Assembly: GCA_905209085.1 (NCBI GenBank)
Contig: CAJLRM010000009.1
Location: forward strand, 62,001-126,000
Source: an uncultured Eubacteriales bacterium
Lineage (GTDB): Bacteria > Bacillota > Clostridia > Christensenellales > Borkfalkiaceae
Length of the DNA: 64,000 nucleotides
Direction of reading: 5' to 3'
A program made the position numbers and the translations under genes. The stretch's first letter is position 1, and each line of letters starts with the position of its first letter. Shown here piece by piece: positions 17,108 through 25,464 of this stretch. The notes below the pieces were generated by a model, which ran no database searches, was not told the DNA's origin, and saw only the letters and a program-made list of their open reading frames with translations.

Positions 17108-18607
17108 CTATTTTTGAAATAATAGTTTTTTGAAAGGTCTGGGGGAGAAAATGTGACAAAAAAAGTAAAAAACGAAAGTCGTGATCAGCATCGCGAGTCC
17201 CGTCAGCGACAGAGCGGCGAACGCGCCGAGATATTTATTCAGAGCCGCCGCGAGGAAGTGCCCCAGAAGGGAGATGGGCAGCATCAGCGCGAACACGGTG
17301 AGGCATTTGCGTATGAGTTCCTTGGAGAGCGGACATTTTCGGCAAAGGAAAACGAGGTTTAACACGGCGCAGACGGTATAGTTGAGTCCCATTCCCACGG
17401 GATACGCGTACACGCCGATGTATTTCGGCAAAAACAGTACGGAGGCCAGCATCAGCGCGGCGCCGATGAAATAATAGACGAGCGTCTGTTTTTCGAAGTT
17501 CAGCGAGTTTAGGATGCCCGTGGAGATCATGGTCAGGCTCATCGGCAGCAGCATGAAACAACATTTTTTGATCATTTCTCCCGCGTCCGCGTCCGAATAC
17601 ATCACCCGCCCGACGTCTTCTCCGAGTACGAAAAACAACGGAATGAGCGCGCACGCCACGATGACCGTGGCGGATAGCCCGCGTTCGATGTTCGCGGCGA
17701 GCTGTTTGAAGCGCTTGCGATAGAAGTCCTCGGAAAGCTCGGGCACAAGCACGAGGGAAATGGAGCCGATGATGGTGGAGGGGATGGAGAGCACGGGGAT
17801 CGCCATGCCCGATACGACGCCGAACATTTGCAAAGCTTCCGTTTTTGTGGCGCCCGCGCGGATGAGCATGGCGGGCAGAAGCACCGCCACGGCAGAACCG
17901 ATGAGAGAACCGCCCGCGCGCACCGCGGTGATGGGCATGGCGGCGGAAAAGAGTGGCTTCAACTGCTTTTTGGGAGAAGCGAGCCTGCCGCCGCGGATAA
18001 AGAAACAGGCGATGGAGGAAGTAAAGGAAACGAAATAGGAGATAATGACGGCATACGTGGCAAGTTTTGCGCCCTGATAGACGCTTGTGACGTTGCGAAG
18101 AAGCAGTACGCCCGCAATCACCATGACCGTTTCTTCGACGAGTTCGAGGACGGAGGGCGCGAGAAATTGCTTATTTCCCCAGAAGCTGCCGCGGATGACC
18201 GCGTAGACGGAAGAGAAAACAAGCCCGATGAGAAGGATATAAAAGAGGCTGAGGCAGCGTTCGTCGGAAAAGAGGAAGGAGAATTTATTGCCGCCGATCA
18301 GGAAGATGAGGCAGACGGGAATGGTTAAAAGCAGGGAGCCGAGCATCCCCGCCGTCACCGCGGCGCTTTCCCCTTTGGGATCGTTCGAGGCTTTGCTTTT
18401 GGAAATGAGCCTGGAAACGGTGATGGGAATACCGCCCGTCCCGAGGGTGATGAAGACGGAGAAAACGGACAGGGCGACTTGGTAAAGTCCCAATCCTTCC
18501 GATCCGATGAGCCGGGAAAGGACGATACGGTATAAAAATCCGAGCGAACGCTCTGCCACGGAAAGTCCTGTGACCACCGCAGTCGTGCGATAAATATTTT
18601 TTTTCAT
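17108..18607 (-). CDS. SpoVB/MATE-like flippase (polysaccharide biosynthesis family)
   Basis: 499 aa with about 12-14 membrane segments. The opening (TTAVVTGLSVAERSLGFLYR, then GLYQVALSVFSVFITLGTGG and IPITVSRLISK) is typical of stage V sporulation protein B and related MVF/MATE lipid flippases. Such proteins move lipid-linked sugar precursors across the membrane for cortex or wall synthesis. The start has no clear ribosome site; TACAAT stands five bases before the ATG. The stop is 22 bases from the pgi -35. An exact role, sporulation or vegetative wall, cannot be settled here. Confidence 0.85.
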   Translation of the reverse strand: MKKNIYRTTAVVTGLSVAERSLGFLYRIVLSRLIGSEGLGLYQVALSVFSVFITLGTGGIPITVSRLISKSKASNDPKGESAAVTAGMLGSLLLTIPVCLIFLIGGNKFSFLFSDERCLSLFYILLIGLVFSSVYAVIRGSFWGNKQFLAPSVLELVEETVMVIAGVLLLRNVTSVYQGAKLATYAVIISYFVSFTSSIACFFIRGGRLASPKKQLKPLFSAAMPITAVRAGGSLIGSAVAVLLPAMLIRAGATKTEALQMFGVVSGMAIPVLSIPSTIIGSISLVLVPELSEDFYRKRFKQLAANIERGLSATVIVACALIPLFFVLGEDVGRVMYSDADAGEMIKKCCFMLLPMSLTMISTGILNSLNFEKQTLVYYFIGAALMLASVLFLPKYIGVYAYPVGMGLNYTVCAVLNLVFLCRKCPLSKELIRKCLTVFALMLPISLLGHFLAAALNKYLGAFAALSLTGLAMLITTFVFYFFCHIFSPRPFKKLLFQK

Positions 18608-19090
18608 GATTTATTGTACGGGCTGTCTGTTCAAATTATGAGGACAAATTGTATAATGCGGATTTTAAACGACGAAAAGGGCCGCGTAAAAAAATTTCGA
18701 AGGTCTGAAAGAAAAAAAGGACGTCCGACGGGGGAAAAGAACGCGGACGCACAGGAAAAACGGGCACGGCATAGAACGTTTTTTTAAGAAAGCGAAGAAA
18801 GGCTACGGCAAGTTATTCTGCCGCGCGGCAACATTCCGGGCGCGTGTAGGGAAAAGAGAAATCATGGAGTTTGAAAAAATTTTGTGGGAGGCGGGCGCAG
18901 CGATTCCGCCGACGGGACACAAAGGAACGAGGCGCGCAAATCGGGGACGGCAAGGGTAACTCAGAGGGAAAGTGCGTTCGTGAAGGCGAGGAACAAAGCG
19001 GATAAATTCTGCTAACGGCATGGAGAAAATAAATATTTTTTCGGAGCCGAAGGAAAGAGGATAAAAATATTTTTCCCCGCATATAATGAA
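18608..19090 (+). other. Gene-free spacer, purine-skewed
   Basis: About 480 bases. TATAAT occurs at 18652 but lacks a good -35. From 18660 on the plus strand is strongly purine-biased. I see no structured RNA, terminator or coding frame that I can support. Confidence 0.45.
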
Positions 19091-19375
19091 ATGATGTTAA
19101 TAGCGATGATTCCCCAATTTTATAAAGTCAAGCGCGGGCAGACGGTGAAATCGATAGCCGAAGCGTTCTCTTTGCCCGAATGCGCGATTATCGGCTTCAA
19201 CGATTTGAAAAAAGAGGTCTGGGAAGGACAGATTCTGCACATCCCCGCACTGCGCGGCAACCTGTACACCGTCCGCGCGGGCGACTCCAAAGAACTGCTT
19301 TCGGGCAGCAGGGAGAATTTCGAGCGCAGGAATCTCACTTCGCTTCTCTATCCCGGCATGAAGGTGCTCCTTTAA
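19091..19375 (+). CDS. Double LysM-domain protein
   Basis: 94 aa. The first LysM runs from about residue 10 to 52, with YKVKRGQTVKSIAEAF and GQILHIP. The second is shorter (LYTVRAGDSKELL to LYPGMKVLL). LysM domains bind N-acetylglucosamine polymers. There is no signal peptide, so it is cytosolic, a spore-associated protein, or translated from an unrecognised start. ATG codons at 19091 and 19094 are both possible. TATAAT at 19082-19087 lies so close that a leaderless start is conceivable, although no -35 supports it. Confidence 0.75.
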   Translation: MMLIAMIPQFYKVKRGQTVKSIAEAFSLPECAIIGFNDLKKEVWEGQILHIPALRGNLYTVRAGDSKELLSGSRENFERRNLTSLLYPGMKVLL

Positions 19376-19521
19376 AGAAGGGAATCGGCGCGAAGAAACG
19401 CGCACAAAAATCCCCCGCCGCGCGTAAGATATACTAAGTAATTAATTACGGAGGAACTTGAAATAAACGCAAAGCCCATCGAGGCGGCTATTTCAAGGTT
19501 ATTTCGTTACAGGAGGTAAAA

Positions 19522-20199
19522 ATGTCGTTTTATTCCAATTTTCAATCGGATAAATGCCCCGGGGCGATAACGGGCAATCCGTTGAACGGTTTGACGGAAA
19601 AAGTATGTATTCAGGCGGAAAAGATTTTCGATGCCTGCATTAAACAGACGCAGCTTGAAAACTATACTCTCACCCTCACCGATTTCGTGCCCGCTAACCC
19701 TACATATCCGCTTACGTTTATCAGCGCTCGCTCCCTTTCGTCCGAAGCGACCGTTTCCAATCTCAACATAGATCGCCAGTCCGACAAGCAGTGCGCCCGC
19801 GTTCAGGCTTCCGTCACCATTCCTCTGGAAGTTTTGTATGTGGACGCTGCCGGCGTCGAGGGCAAGGCGACCTCTTCGGTGACTTTGAGCGAGGACGTCC
19901 TTTTGTTCGTGCCTTCTCCTTCCATCATGCCCTTTACGGTGAAAGGCGTGGTCAGCGCGGTGGCGCCCGAGGGAACTTTCAACGCCGCCAATAATACGTT
20001 TACGGTGAGTATGTGCACGACGGTGATTTTAAAGATCGCCATGCAGGTGGAACTTCTCGTTCCTTCCTACGGCTACTGCGCAATCCCGCCCGCACAGGAA
20101 TATTCGCAGGAAGTCTGCTCCGGCTTCTTCGAACTTCCGCTCTATCCGCAGGCTCGCGCCTGCGCTTGCAAAGGGGGCGGAACGGAAAACCGCTTCTGA
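19522..20199 (+). CDS. Cysteine-rich conserved-type protein of unknown function
   Basis: 225 aa. The start is well supported by an ACAGGAGG site nine bases upstream. Cysteines occur in the N-terminal block (CPGAITGNPLNG, VCIQAEKIFDACIKQ) and the C-terminal block (PQARACACKGGG). The middle is beta-rich with long Val/Thr stretches. There is no signal peptide or membrane segment. It is a single gene between a LysM gene and a strong terminator. A spore-coat-like or self-assembling role is possible but only a guess. Confidence 0.7.
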   Translation: MSFYSNFQSDKCPGAITGNPLNGLTEKVCIQAEKIFDACIKQTQLENYTLTLTDFVPANPTYPLTFISARSLSSEATVSNLNIDRQSDKQCARVQASVTIPLEVLYVDAAGVEGKATSSVTLSEDVLLFVPSPSIMPFTVKGVVSAVAPEGTFNAANNTFTVSMCTTVILKIAMQVELLVPSYGYCAIPPAQEYSQEVCSGFFELPLYPQARACACKGGGTENRF

Positions 20200-20222
20200 A
20201 AACTTCTCCTTTTTGTTCTCAA

Positions 20223-20262
20223 TAAAAAGACCTTCCCGTCAAAAAGCGGGAAGGTCTTTTTT
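20223..20262 (+). terminator. Terminator of the Cys-rich gene
   Basis: AAAAAGACCTTCCCG pairs with CGGGAAGGTCTTTTTT around an AAAAAG-containing loop. Confidence 0.88.
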
Positions 20263-20331
20263 GCGAAAGGGCGGACGCGGAAGGACGAGCGGGGGGAAAA
20301 GCCGCTTTTTTTCAAAAAGGCAACGAAGCGA

Positions 20332-20366
20332 TAAAAAGCCCCCGGCAATCCCTGTCGGGGGCTTTT
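20332..20366 (-). terminator. Terminator of the 20397 lipoprotein gene (minus)
   Basis: On the minus strand AAAAGCCCCCGACA pairs with TGCCGGGGGCTTTT across a short loop and continues into TTTTTAT. It lies 30 bases after the stop. Confidence 0.82.
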
Positions 20367-20396
20367 GCATATCGAATCCTATCGGATACGCGATAC

Positions 20397-21281
20397 TTAT
20401 TCTGCGGATTTATAGCTGTCGAGATCGGAGGGGTATTTGACGGTGGAGGAGCTTTCCACGGTGGTCTTTTGATAAAATTTGACGGAGCCGTCGGCAGGCG
20501 CCGAAGAATCCTGCGAGGAAAGGACGATGTTCAACGTCGCTTCGGTGCCGGTGAGTTTGTTATTCGCGTCGAAATAGACGGAAAGAGTCGTTTCCACCGC
20601 CAAAGAAGCGTTCTCGTTTTGGAGCATTTGGAGAATTTTCTCCAAACCTTCTATGCCGCCGCCCGTCCAATCGGAATCGAACGTTTCGCTGTAAGTAAGA
20701 CGGAAGCCGCTGCCCGAAGATTCCGAATAGGAATACATTTTAAAGCTTTCCGCCTCTTTCAATTCCCCGTAAGAGCCGGCAAACAGATCGGAAAACATCT
20801 CGAAAGCGTTTTCCGCTTCCAAACCGCCGTATTCGGTTTCCCCCACGTCGGAAAGGGGAACGAAGGATTTTTGCTCTATGCCTGGCGCGCTGGCTTTCGT
20901 AAAGAGTCCCTCTTCGTTGAGATAGGATTCTGTTTTGGCATTGATATCTAATGCGTGCTGAGCCGCCTGTGTCTTTAAAGAAATATTTGTTTTTAAAGCC
21001 ATGGCGGAAAGCGTCGTCGACGCAGCGTTTTTCGTCCACGCATAATCCCCGTCCGTGGTGAACGTCATCTCCATTTTTTCATTTTGAGAATCCGCCGCCG
21101 CGTTTACGTTCGCGCTTGCGCTGACGTAGTCCTTTACGTAAAGGACGTTATCGAGTGCGGCGTTGTACTTGGTTTGATATTCGGTATAAGTCGTTTCCTG
21201 CGCTTCGGCCTGCACCTCTTTAAATTTTGCCGTGTTGCCGCAGGAAGCGAAGGCGAACGCCGCCGTGCAGGCGATCGTCAA
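20397..21281 (-). CDS. Lipoprotein paralog A, start shifted by poly-A
   Basis: The intact frame gives 294 residues. The expected start is ATG 21309, behind AAAAGGAG. From it ATG AAAAAAAA runs out of frame; with seven A instead of eight the frame reads MKKIRTAVSLTIACTAAFAF followed by ASCG, a normal lipoprotein signal. Shared with the 21439 protein are an EYQ-x-KY block, YSxSSGSGFR, and a C-terminal YQKT-x-VESSSTVKYPSDLDSY. That makes them tandem paralogs of about the same length. Otherwise the fold is unknown. Export requires the correct frame, so the A8 tract (21299-21306) is either a sequencing indel or a slippage switch. Confidence 0.75.
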   Translation of the reverse strand: MTIACTAAFAFASCGNTAKFKEVQAEAQETTYTEYQTKYNAALDNVLYVKDYVSASANVNAAADSQNEKMEMTFTTDGDYAWTKNAASTTLSAMALKTNISLKTQAAQHALDINAKTESYLNEEGLFTKASAPGIEQKSFVPLSDVGETEYGGLEAENAFEMFSDLFAGSYGELKEAESFKMYSYSESSGSGFRLTYSETFDSDWTGGGIEGLEKILQMLQNENASLAVETTLSVYFDANNKLTGTEATLNIVLSSQDSSAPADGSVKFYQKTTVESSSTVKYPSDLDSYKSAE

Positions 21282-21298
21282 AGAAACAGCCGTTCGGA

Positions 21299-21306
21299 TT
21301 TTTTTT
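21299..21306 (-). repeat. A8 tract at codons 2-4 of a lipoprotein gene
   Basis: Eight T on the plus strand, that is ATG followed directly by eight A on the coding strand. Seven (or ten) would place the signal peptide in frame with the 20397-21281 body. Confidence 0.9.
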
Positions 21307-21438
21307 CATCGTTTTCTCCTTTTCGGAAACGGACTCTCCGTATCCGAACGATTAGATTGTATCATATGCCGTCCGAAAAAGCAATAGGATAAGAAAATTT
21401 TTTCATTCCGCTCCTTACTTCTTTTTTATGCGGAAGAC

Positions 21439-22332
21439 TTATTCCTCGAAAACGTAACTGTCGAGATTAGAGGGCAGTTTTACGGTGGAGGAGGTCTGAA
21501 CGGACGCCTTTTGATAGTAGGTATAGCGTCCCTTTACGGATTCCGATTCTTTCAGCTTCATTTCCGCTTCCGTGACGGTATACAAAAGCCCGCCCGCGCC
21601 GTCGAAAAACGCCGAGAAGGAAATCGTCAGCGCCGCTTCGGGCATTTTTTCGCCCGTCCAGGCGAGAAAAGTGTCGATGCCGTCGAAAAATTCCAGAGCG
21701 TCGTAAGAGGCGCCAAGCTTGCATACCGCCCGAAAACCGCTGCCCGAAGAATCCGAATAGGCGGAAATTTCCACTTCGCCGTCGTCTTTTGTCCAATCGG
21801 ATACGTTGTCGTTCACAAACAGCGTGAAAAAGGAAATATCCGACACATTGAGTTTTCTTAACGCCTCGTCCTGTATCGACCCGCAAGGGTAAAACGCCGT
21901 GAGCGGTTGCGCGTCTGTGCCCGAACTTTTTGTATAGGTCCCTTTTTTGTTGAGATAAGTCGATTTTTTGTACTCGTTTTCTTCTGTGTTTCCCGTCCGA
22001 GTCGTTTTTTCCGTGGAATCGTACTCCTCGGCGAAAGCGGAAACTACGGTTTTTGCGTCCTTCTTTTCAAAGGCGAAGTCGGCGTCCGTTCTGAGGGAAA
22101 AAGACGCCTGATTGTCCCCCTGCTTGAAGGTCGCCGTCGCGAGCGTATACGTTTTCGCATAGAGGACTTTTTCGAGGGAGGACTCGTATTTACGTTGATA
22201 TTCTTTCAACGCCGTCTGCCTGTTTTCGTCGGGGACTTTTTTGAGCGCTTTCGCGCGTCCGCCGCAGGAAGCAAAGGCAAATACGGACAGGGAAGCCAGC
22301 GTTACGCAAAGAAAGGAAAAAGATTTATTCAT
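21439..22332 (-). CDS. Lipoprotein paralog B
   Basis: 297 aa. The signal peptide ends FAFASC. ATG 22332 is preferred over an in-frame GTG at 22341 because GAGGTGAT is the ribosome site and overlaps that GTG. The body is paralogous to the 20397 protein, with EYQRKYESSLEKVLY, YSDSSGSGFR and SSTVKLPSNLDSY in the same order. No enzyme motif is seen; a surface or sensor role is possible. Its start is intact, unlike that of its neighbour. I see no terminator between the two. Confidence 0.8.
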   Translation of the reverse strand: MNKSFSFLCVTLASLSVFAFASCGGRAKALKKVPDENRQTALKEYQRKYESSLEKVLYAKTYTLATATFKQGDNQASFSLRTDADFAFEKKDAKTVVSAFAEEYDSTEKTTRTGNTEENEYKKSTYLNKKGTYTKSSGTDAQPLTAFYPCGSIQDEALRKLNVSDISFFTLFVNDNVSDWTKDDGEVEISAYSDSSGSGFRAVCKLGASYDALEFFDGIDTFLAWTGEKMPEAALTISFSAFFDGAGGLLYTVTEAEMKLKESESVKGRYTYYQKASVQTSSTVKLPSNLDSYVFEE

Positions 22333-22745
22333 AATGATCACCTCTGCCGAATGTGAAATTTTTTATTTTTATAGCCGTCAGAAACGGCTGATGTCTGCTC
22401 GTGGAAAAACGGAAAGAGGACAAAGAAAGTAATTTTTAATCGCGGCCATGAAGAAATAGAGCCGTCAAAAAAAGAACAAGGCAGGCGCAGGTAAATATTC
22501 GTCAAAAAGCGGTAACGGGGCGGGGACGCCTAAACGTTTCAAGAAAAAACGACGGGCGGAAATTTTTTGGAAGACAACAAATTTTGTCGAGTGGCGGAAC
22601 GTCCGTCGCCATAGAGGGCATCGAAAGGAAATTAAAAACAATCGCTTTCCGCCGACGTTAAAAAGTTTCGTCGAAAGGCAGGAAACTTTTTTATCCGTTT
22701 TTGCGGGAAAAGGAGGAAATGGATTTTTGCAGCCGCAATGTCCGT
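22333..22745 (+). other. Spacer between lipoprotein B and the XRE pair
   Basis: 413 bases. It contains a small AGCCGT/ACGGCT hairpin (22364-22380) and the terminator at 22660-22691. No coding frame is supported; open frames here are long only because of composition. Confidence 0.45.
22660..22691 (-). terminator. Terminator of the XRE/membrane-protein pair
   Basis: AAAAAGTTTC (22660-22669) and GAAACTTTTT (22682-22691) form a 10-bp stem with a 12-base loop. On the minus strand the stem ends in TTTTT, about 55 bases after the stop of the small membrane protein. Confidence 0.7.
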
Positions 22746-23060
22746 TTAAAACGAGGCGGCAATCGCTACGATAAGAGCGATGCAAAATACGACCCATTCG
22801 ATTATCTTCCCCGCTTTCAATTCTGTTTCGCTCGGGGTATAATCGTCCTCCGTAGGGGGACGCTTCCAATGCCCCTGCCTGGTTAGCGTTCTGCAAATAG
22901 AGTCGTTGAAATACAGGCAGAAAATAGAAAAAAACATCAATATCCCGTAGAAAATCAAAAGCTCGTATTTGCCGCCGAGCAGCAGATTGACGGCGCCGAG
23001 TAGGGCGGTGACGCACTGAACCGCGATCAGCAGCAGATCTTTTTTCTTTTTGTCGTTCAT
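22746..23060 (-). CDS. Small membrane protein coupled to the XRE regulator
   Basis: 104 aa with three hydrophobic segments (about residues 10-28, 34-50 and 85-103). A polar loop between the second and third carries RRQ/KRPP-type charges and acidic residues. Its ATG shares a base with the upstream TGA (TGATG), so the two proteins are probably co-translated and act together. No family recognised. A membrane partner that senses or anchors the regulator is inferred. Confidence 0.7.
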   Translation of the reverse strand: MNDKKKKDLLLIAVQCVTALLGAVNLLLGGKYELLIFYGILMFFSIFCLYFNDSICRTLTRQGHWKRPPTEDDYTPSETELKAGKIIEWVVFCIALIVAIAASF

Positions 23061-23854
23061 CAGTCGCTTCCTCCCGGCGTTAAGCGATAGGGCAAGGAAA
23101 CGGACTCCGCCGAGGTCGGATTCAAGCCGACGAAAGGACAGAAAAAGGCGAACTGCGGGCTCGTCGCAAACTCTGAAAACCTTTCACCGTTAATTTCGGC
23201 GGAAAGGGAATCCTGATTCCGGGCAAAGCCGTCCTTGAAAAGGAAAACGTATTGCGAACAAGCGGTTTTCGAAAAATCCGCGCAGCGAGTGCGGCTTTGT
23301 CTGTCTGTGACGCCGCTCAGGCGCAAAAGGAGCGCGACGACAAAAACGACGGCGGCGACGGCGCAAAGGATATATCCGAAAATCCTCTCTCCGCGCGAAA
23401 AGCCGTTGAAATAGGTCTTATAGGGCTTTCCTTCTTCGTCGGTATACCGCATCGTTTCGTGGAGCTTTACGTAATAGCTTTTCTCTTTTTTCGTCCTCGG
23501 AGGATACCTTTGCGAAGACGCTTGCGGCGCTCCCGAACGGGAAGAAAGTGGGGAAGTCGGGGCGTTTTGCCGCTCGGAAAACTCTGCCGAAGCCGACTTT
23601 TCCTCTATCGCGGCGCTCTCGTCCTCCTTCGCCTGGGGCGGGAGCGGATTGTCCTCCCCCTTTAAAATTTCGTCCACACTCACCTGCAACAGCTCGGCAA
23701 GCGGCAAGAGATATTCTACGTCGGGGAAAAATCCCGCTTCCCAGCCGTTGACTTCATAGGAACTGACGCCCAGGCTTGCGGCAACGTCGCTTTCCCGTAA
23801 TCCCAGGGCAAGACGCTTTTCCTTTATATAATTCGCGCTTTTTAAAGTGTCCAT
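23060..23854 (-). CDS. Membrane-anchored XRE-family regulator
   Basis: 264 aa. Residues 8-62 form a Cro/C1-type helix-turn-helix (YIKEKRLALGLRESDVAASL, then SSYEVNGWEAG). A Ser/Pro/Glu-rich linker follows, then one membrane segment (IFGYILCAVAAVVFVVALLL) and a C-terminal domain of about 70 residues that would sit outside. ATG 23854 is chosen over the longer frame because AAGGA lies six bases upstream. The layout suggests transmembrane signalling to DNA. It is transcribed from the promoter at 24162-24190 with a leader of about 300 bases. Confidence 0.8.
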   Translation of the reverse strand: MDTLKSANYIKEKRLALGLRESDVAASLGVSSYEVNGWEAGFFPDVEYLLPLAELLQVSVDEILKGEDNPLPPQAKEDESAAIEEKSASAEFSERQNAPTSPLSSRSGAPQASSQRYPPRTKKEKSYYVKLHETMRYTDEEGKPYKTYFNGFSRGERIFGYILCAVAAVVFVVALLLRLSGVTDRQSRTRCADFSKTACSQYVFLFKDGFARNQDSLSAEINGERFSEFATSPQFAFFCPFVGLNPTSAESVSLPYRLTPGGSD

Positions 23855-24155
23855 TTTTATCCTTTTTTGTGAACGCCCGCGCTTTCGGATTGGACGCAAG
23901 ACCGCCGTTTTATCGCCTGTTTCGAAGAACGCCGGCGAAAACGTGCGCGCGGCGGGGCGCGTAAGCGTTTTTTCGGGCTTTGCCAAAGCGAAAGTCTGCT
24001 CTTAAATGGTTGTCTTTTGCTTACCTCTATTAAGAGAAACAGTCAACGCGTGAAAACTCTCACCATGTTTCGCGCCCCCGCATTTATGATGACATAGAGC
24101 TATATTGGAACGGTGCGCGAAAATACGGAGAAATGCTTTGCCTTTCCGCATTTTC
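23855..24155 (-). ncRNA. Long structured leader of the XRE pair (candidate)
   Basis: About 300 bases lie between the minus promoter and the XRE start. Within it, CTCTAT and ATAGAG can close a domain that encloses a CGCGAAAC...GTTTTCACGCG helix and an inner GTGA/TCAC hairpin. It matches no riboswitch class I can recognise. It could be a regulatory leader or simply a long untranslated region. Confidence 0.3.
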
Positions 24156-24161
24156 TATTCT

Positions 24162-24190
24162 ATTATACCATAAACGGCTGTAAAAAGCAA
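24162..24190 (-). promoter_or_regulatory. Promoter of the XRE pair (minus strand)
   Basis: Minus strand TTGCTT (24190-24185), 17 bases, TATAAT (24167-24162) with extended TGG. Confidence 0.75.
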
Positions 24191-24293
24191 TAGTTTAACA
24201 AGTTTAGGAATGGATAAAATAAAGATTCATCTATTTTATATAAGTACAAAACAAAATACTCTCATTTTGGACGCTTCTTTTTTTCATAAACTA

Positions 24294-24322
24294 TTGACGG
24301 TTTAAGTAAAAAATGTTATAAT
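24294..24322 (+). promoter_or_regulatory. Promoter of the PD-(D/E)XK-like gene
   Basis: TTGACG (24294-24299), 17 bases, TATAAT (24317-24322) with extended TGT. It lies in the AT-rich island, about 250 bases before the gene. Confidence 0.78.
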
Positions 24323-24436
24323 TTGCCAGGATATATATAAAGTGATAGGAGAATTGGAGTAAGAATTTTTGACTCCGTTTTAGAGGCAAACGGCAGCTTG
24401 ATTTGATAAAGTCCGAACATTGACTACGATTGTGAT

Positions 24437-24559
24437 ATGCACGGATATTATAAACGTGGTGAAAAATTTGGAAAGACGTTTTCCTACGGATTAAAACCGA
24501 AATGGGACGGCGGTTTACTCGTGCGTAATACAATATTCGTGAAGATGGAAAATGGATAA
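24437..24559 (+). CDS. Possible 40-aa ORF or gene remnant
   Basis: ATG to TAA, 40 codons, rich in Lys, Gly and aromatic residues (HGYYKRGEKFGKTFSYGLKP). The frame is open ten codons before the ATG and reads sensibly there (IDYDCD), so it may be the tail of a decayed gene. No ribosome site is seen before the ATG. The stop overlaps the AAGGAG site of the next gene. I cannot assign a function. Confidence 0.25.
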   Translation: MHGYYKRGEKFGKTFSYGLKPKWDGGLLVRNTIFVKMENG

Positions 24560-24570
24560 AGGAGAAACTT

Positions 24571-25245
24571 ATGAATTGTCTTTATGATTTGGATTGCGAA
24601 GGGTTGAATGAACTTGTTGAGAGCGTTCTTTATCTTAAACATTGGTGTGTTCGCGATGATAAATTGTCTAAGCGAACGGACTCTATTGTATATTCTGATA
24701 GATTTCAAATATTAAAAGAAAGAGCTACCGAGAAGGGGTATTATTTCAATGACATTGAAATAGTTACTTGGTTGGATACGTTAAATATATTGTATTACGT
24801 ATTTGATAGAATTGAGGACGAAAATTTAAGAAACTCCGTCAAAATTTTACAAGAATACTGTATCCCGTATTCCAATAAAAGAGTGGATTATTTATTGGTT
24901 TACGATAATAAAATCTTAATTTTGGAGTTTAGTTTTAATAAGTTGGGCTATGACCTTCAATATGAAACCAAGCTGCAACAAGCTATCGGTTATAAAGAAT
25001 TGTTAAGTAATATTCTGCCGAAAGAAGTGGATTTGGGAACATACACTTTTATTGTGGAAGCCGAGGAAGATAAAGACGGTCGTGCAATACACATAGAGGG
25101 GACGGACTATTATCCGAATCATTATAAAATTAGTGCATTGGCGAAATACATACAAAAGTTTTTTAAGAAAAATGAGGACTTTGCAATAAATGCATTAAAT
25201 CGACTTAACGATATGGAAAATGACAATGACGACGACGAAGATTGA
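24571..25245 (+). CDS. PD-(D/E)XK nuclease-like protein in an AT-rich island
   Basis: 224 aa. The central block has RVDYLLVYDNKILILEFSF, then KLQQAIGYKELL. That is the arrangement of a PD-(D/E)XK core: Asp, a strand, a Glu-x-x element, then Q-x-x-x-Y. The usual Lys of the ExK motif is Ser here. The C terminus ends in an Asp/Glu/Asn-rich tail. AAGGAG lies eight bases before the ATG. Codon use is visibly richer in A and T than all its neighbours, which suggests horizontal transfer. A role in DNA processing or defence is possible but unproven, and no partner gene is obvious. Confidence 0.6.
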   Translation: MNCLYDLDCEGLNELVESVLYLKHWCVRDDKLSKRTDSIVYSDRFQILKERATEKGYYFNDIEIVTWLDTLNILYYVFDRIEDENLRNSVKILQEYCIPYSNKRVDYLLVYDNKILILEFSFNKLGYDLQYETKLQQAIGYKELLSNILPKEVDLGTYTFIVEAEEDKDGRAIHIEGTDYYPNHYKISALAKYIQKFFKKNEDFAINALNRLNDMENDNDDDED

Positions 25246-25429
25246 GATAGTCCCTTTTGATTTTAGACATTGGTAGGAACTAAATGGTTATCAAATTTAA
25301 CGGAGGAAAGAAACTGAATTAAAAGCGTTGTGTAAGGGCGAAGGGATGTGAAGGGCGAATACGCGGGTGAATAAAAAATAATATTTTCGTCGTCTTCCCT
25401 CTTCATTTTGAAAATTGCGGGGGAAAATC

Positions 25430-25458
25430 TTGCCTTTTTGAGAAAAATCTGCTATACT
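25430..25458 (+). promoter_or_regulatory. Promoter of the phosphoesterase gene, apparently leaderless
   Basis: TTGCCT (25430-25435), 17 bases, TATACT (25453-25458) with extended TGC. Only six bases separate the -10 from ATG 25465, so the transcript would start at or next to the A of the start codon. No ribosome site is present. Confidence 0.65.
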
Positions 25459-25464
25459 ATCGCC

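Noticed and set aside
24437..25245. Toxin-antitoxin pair
   Set aside because: The upstream 40-codon frame has no ribosome site and neither product resembles a known toxin or antitoxin.
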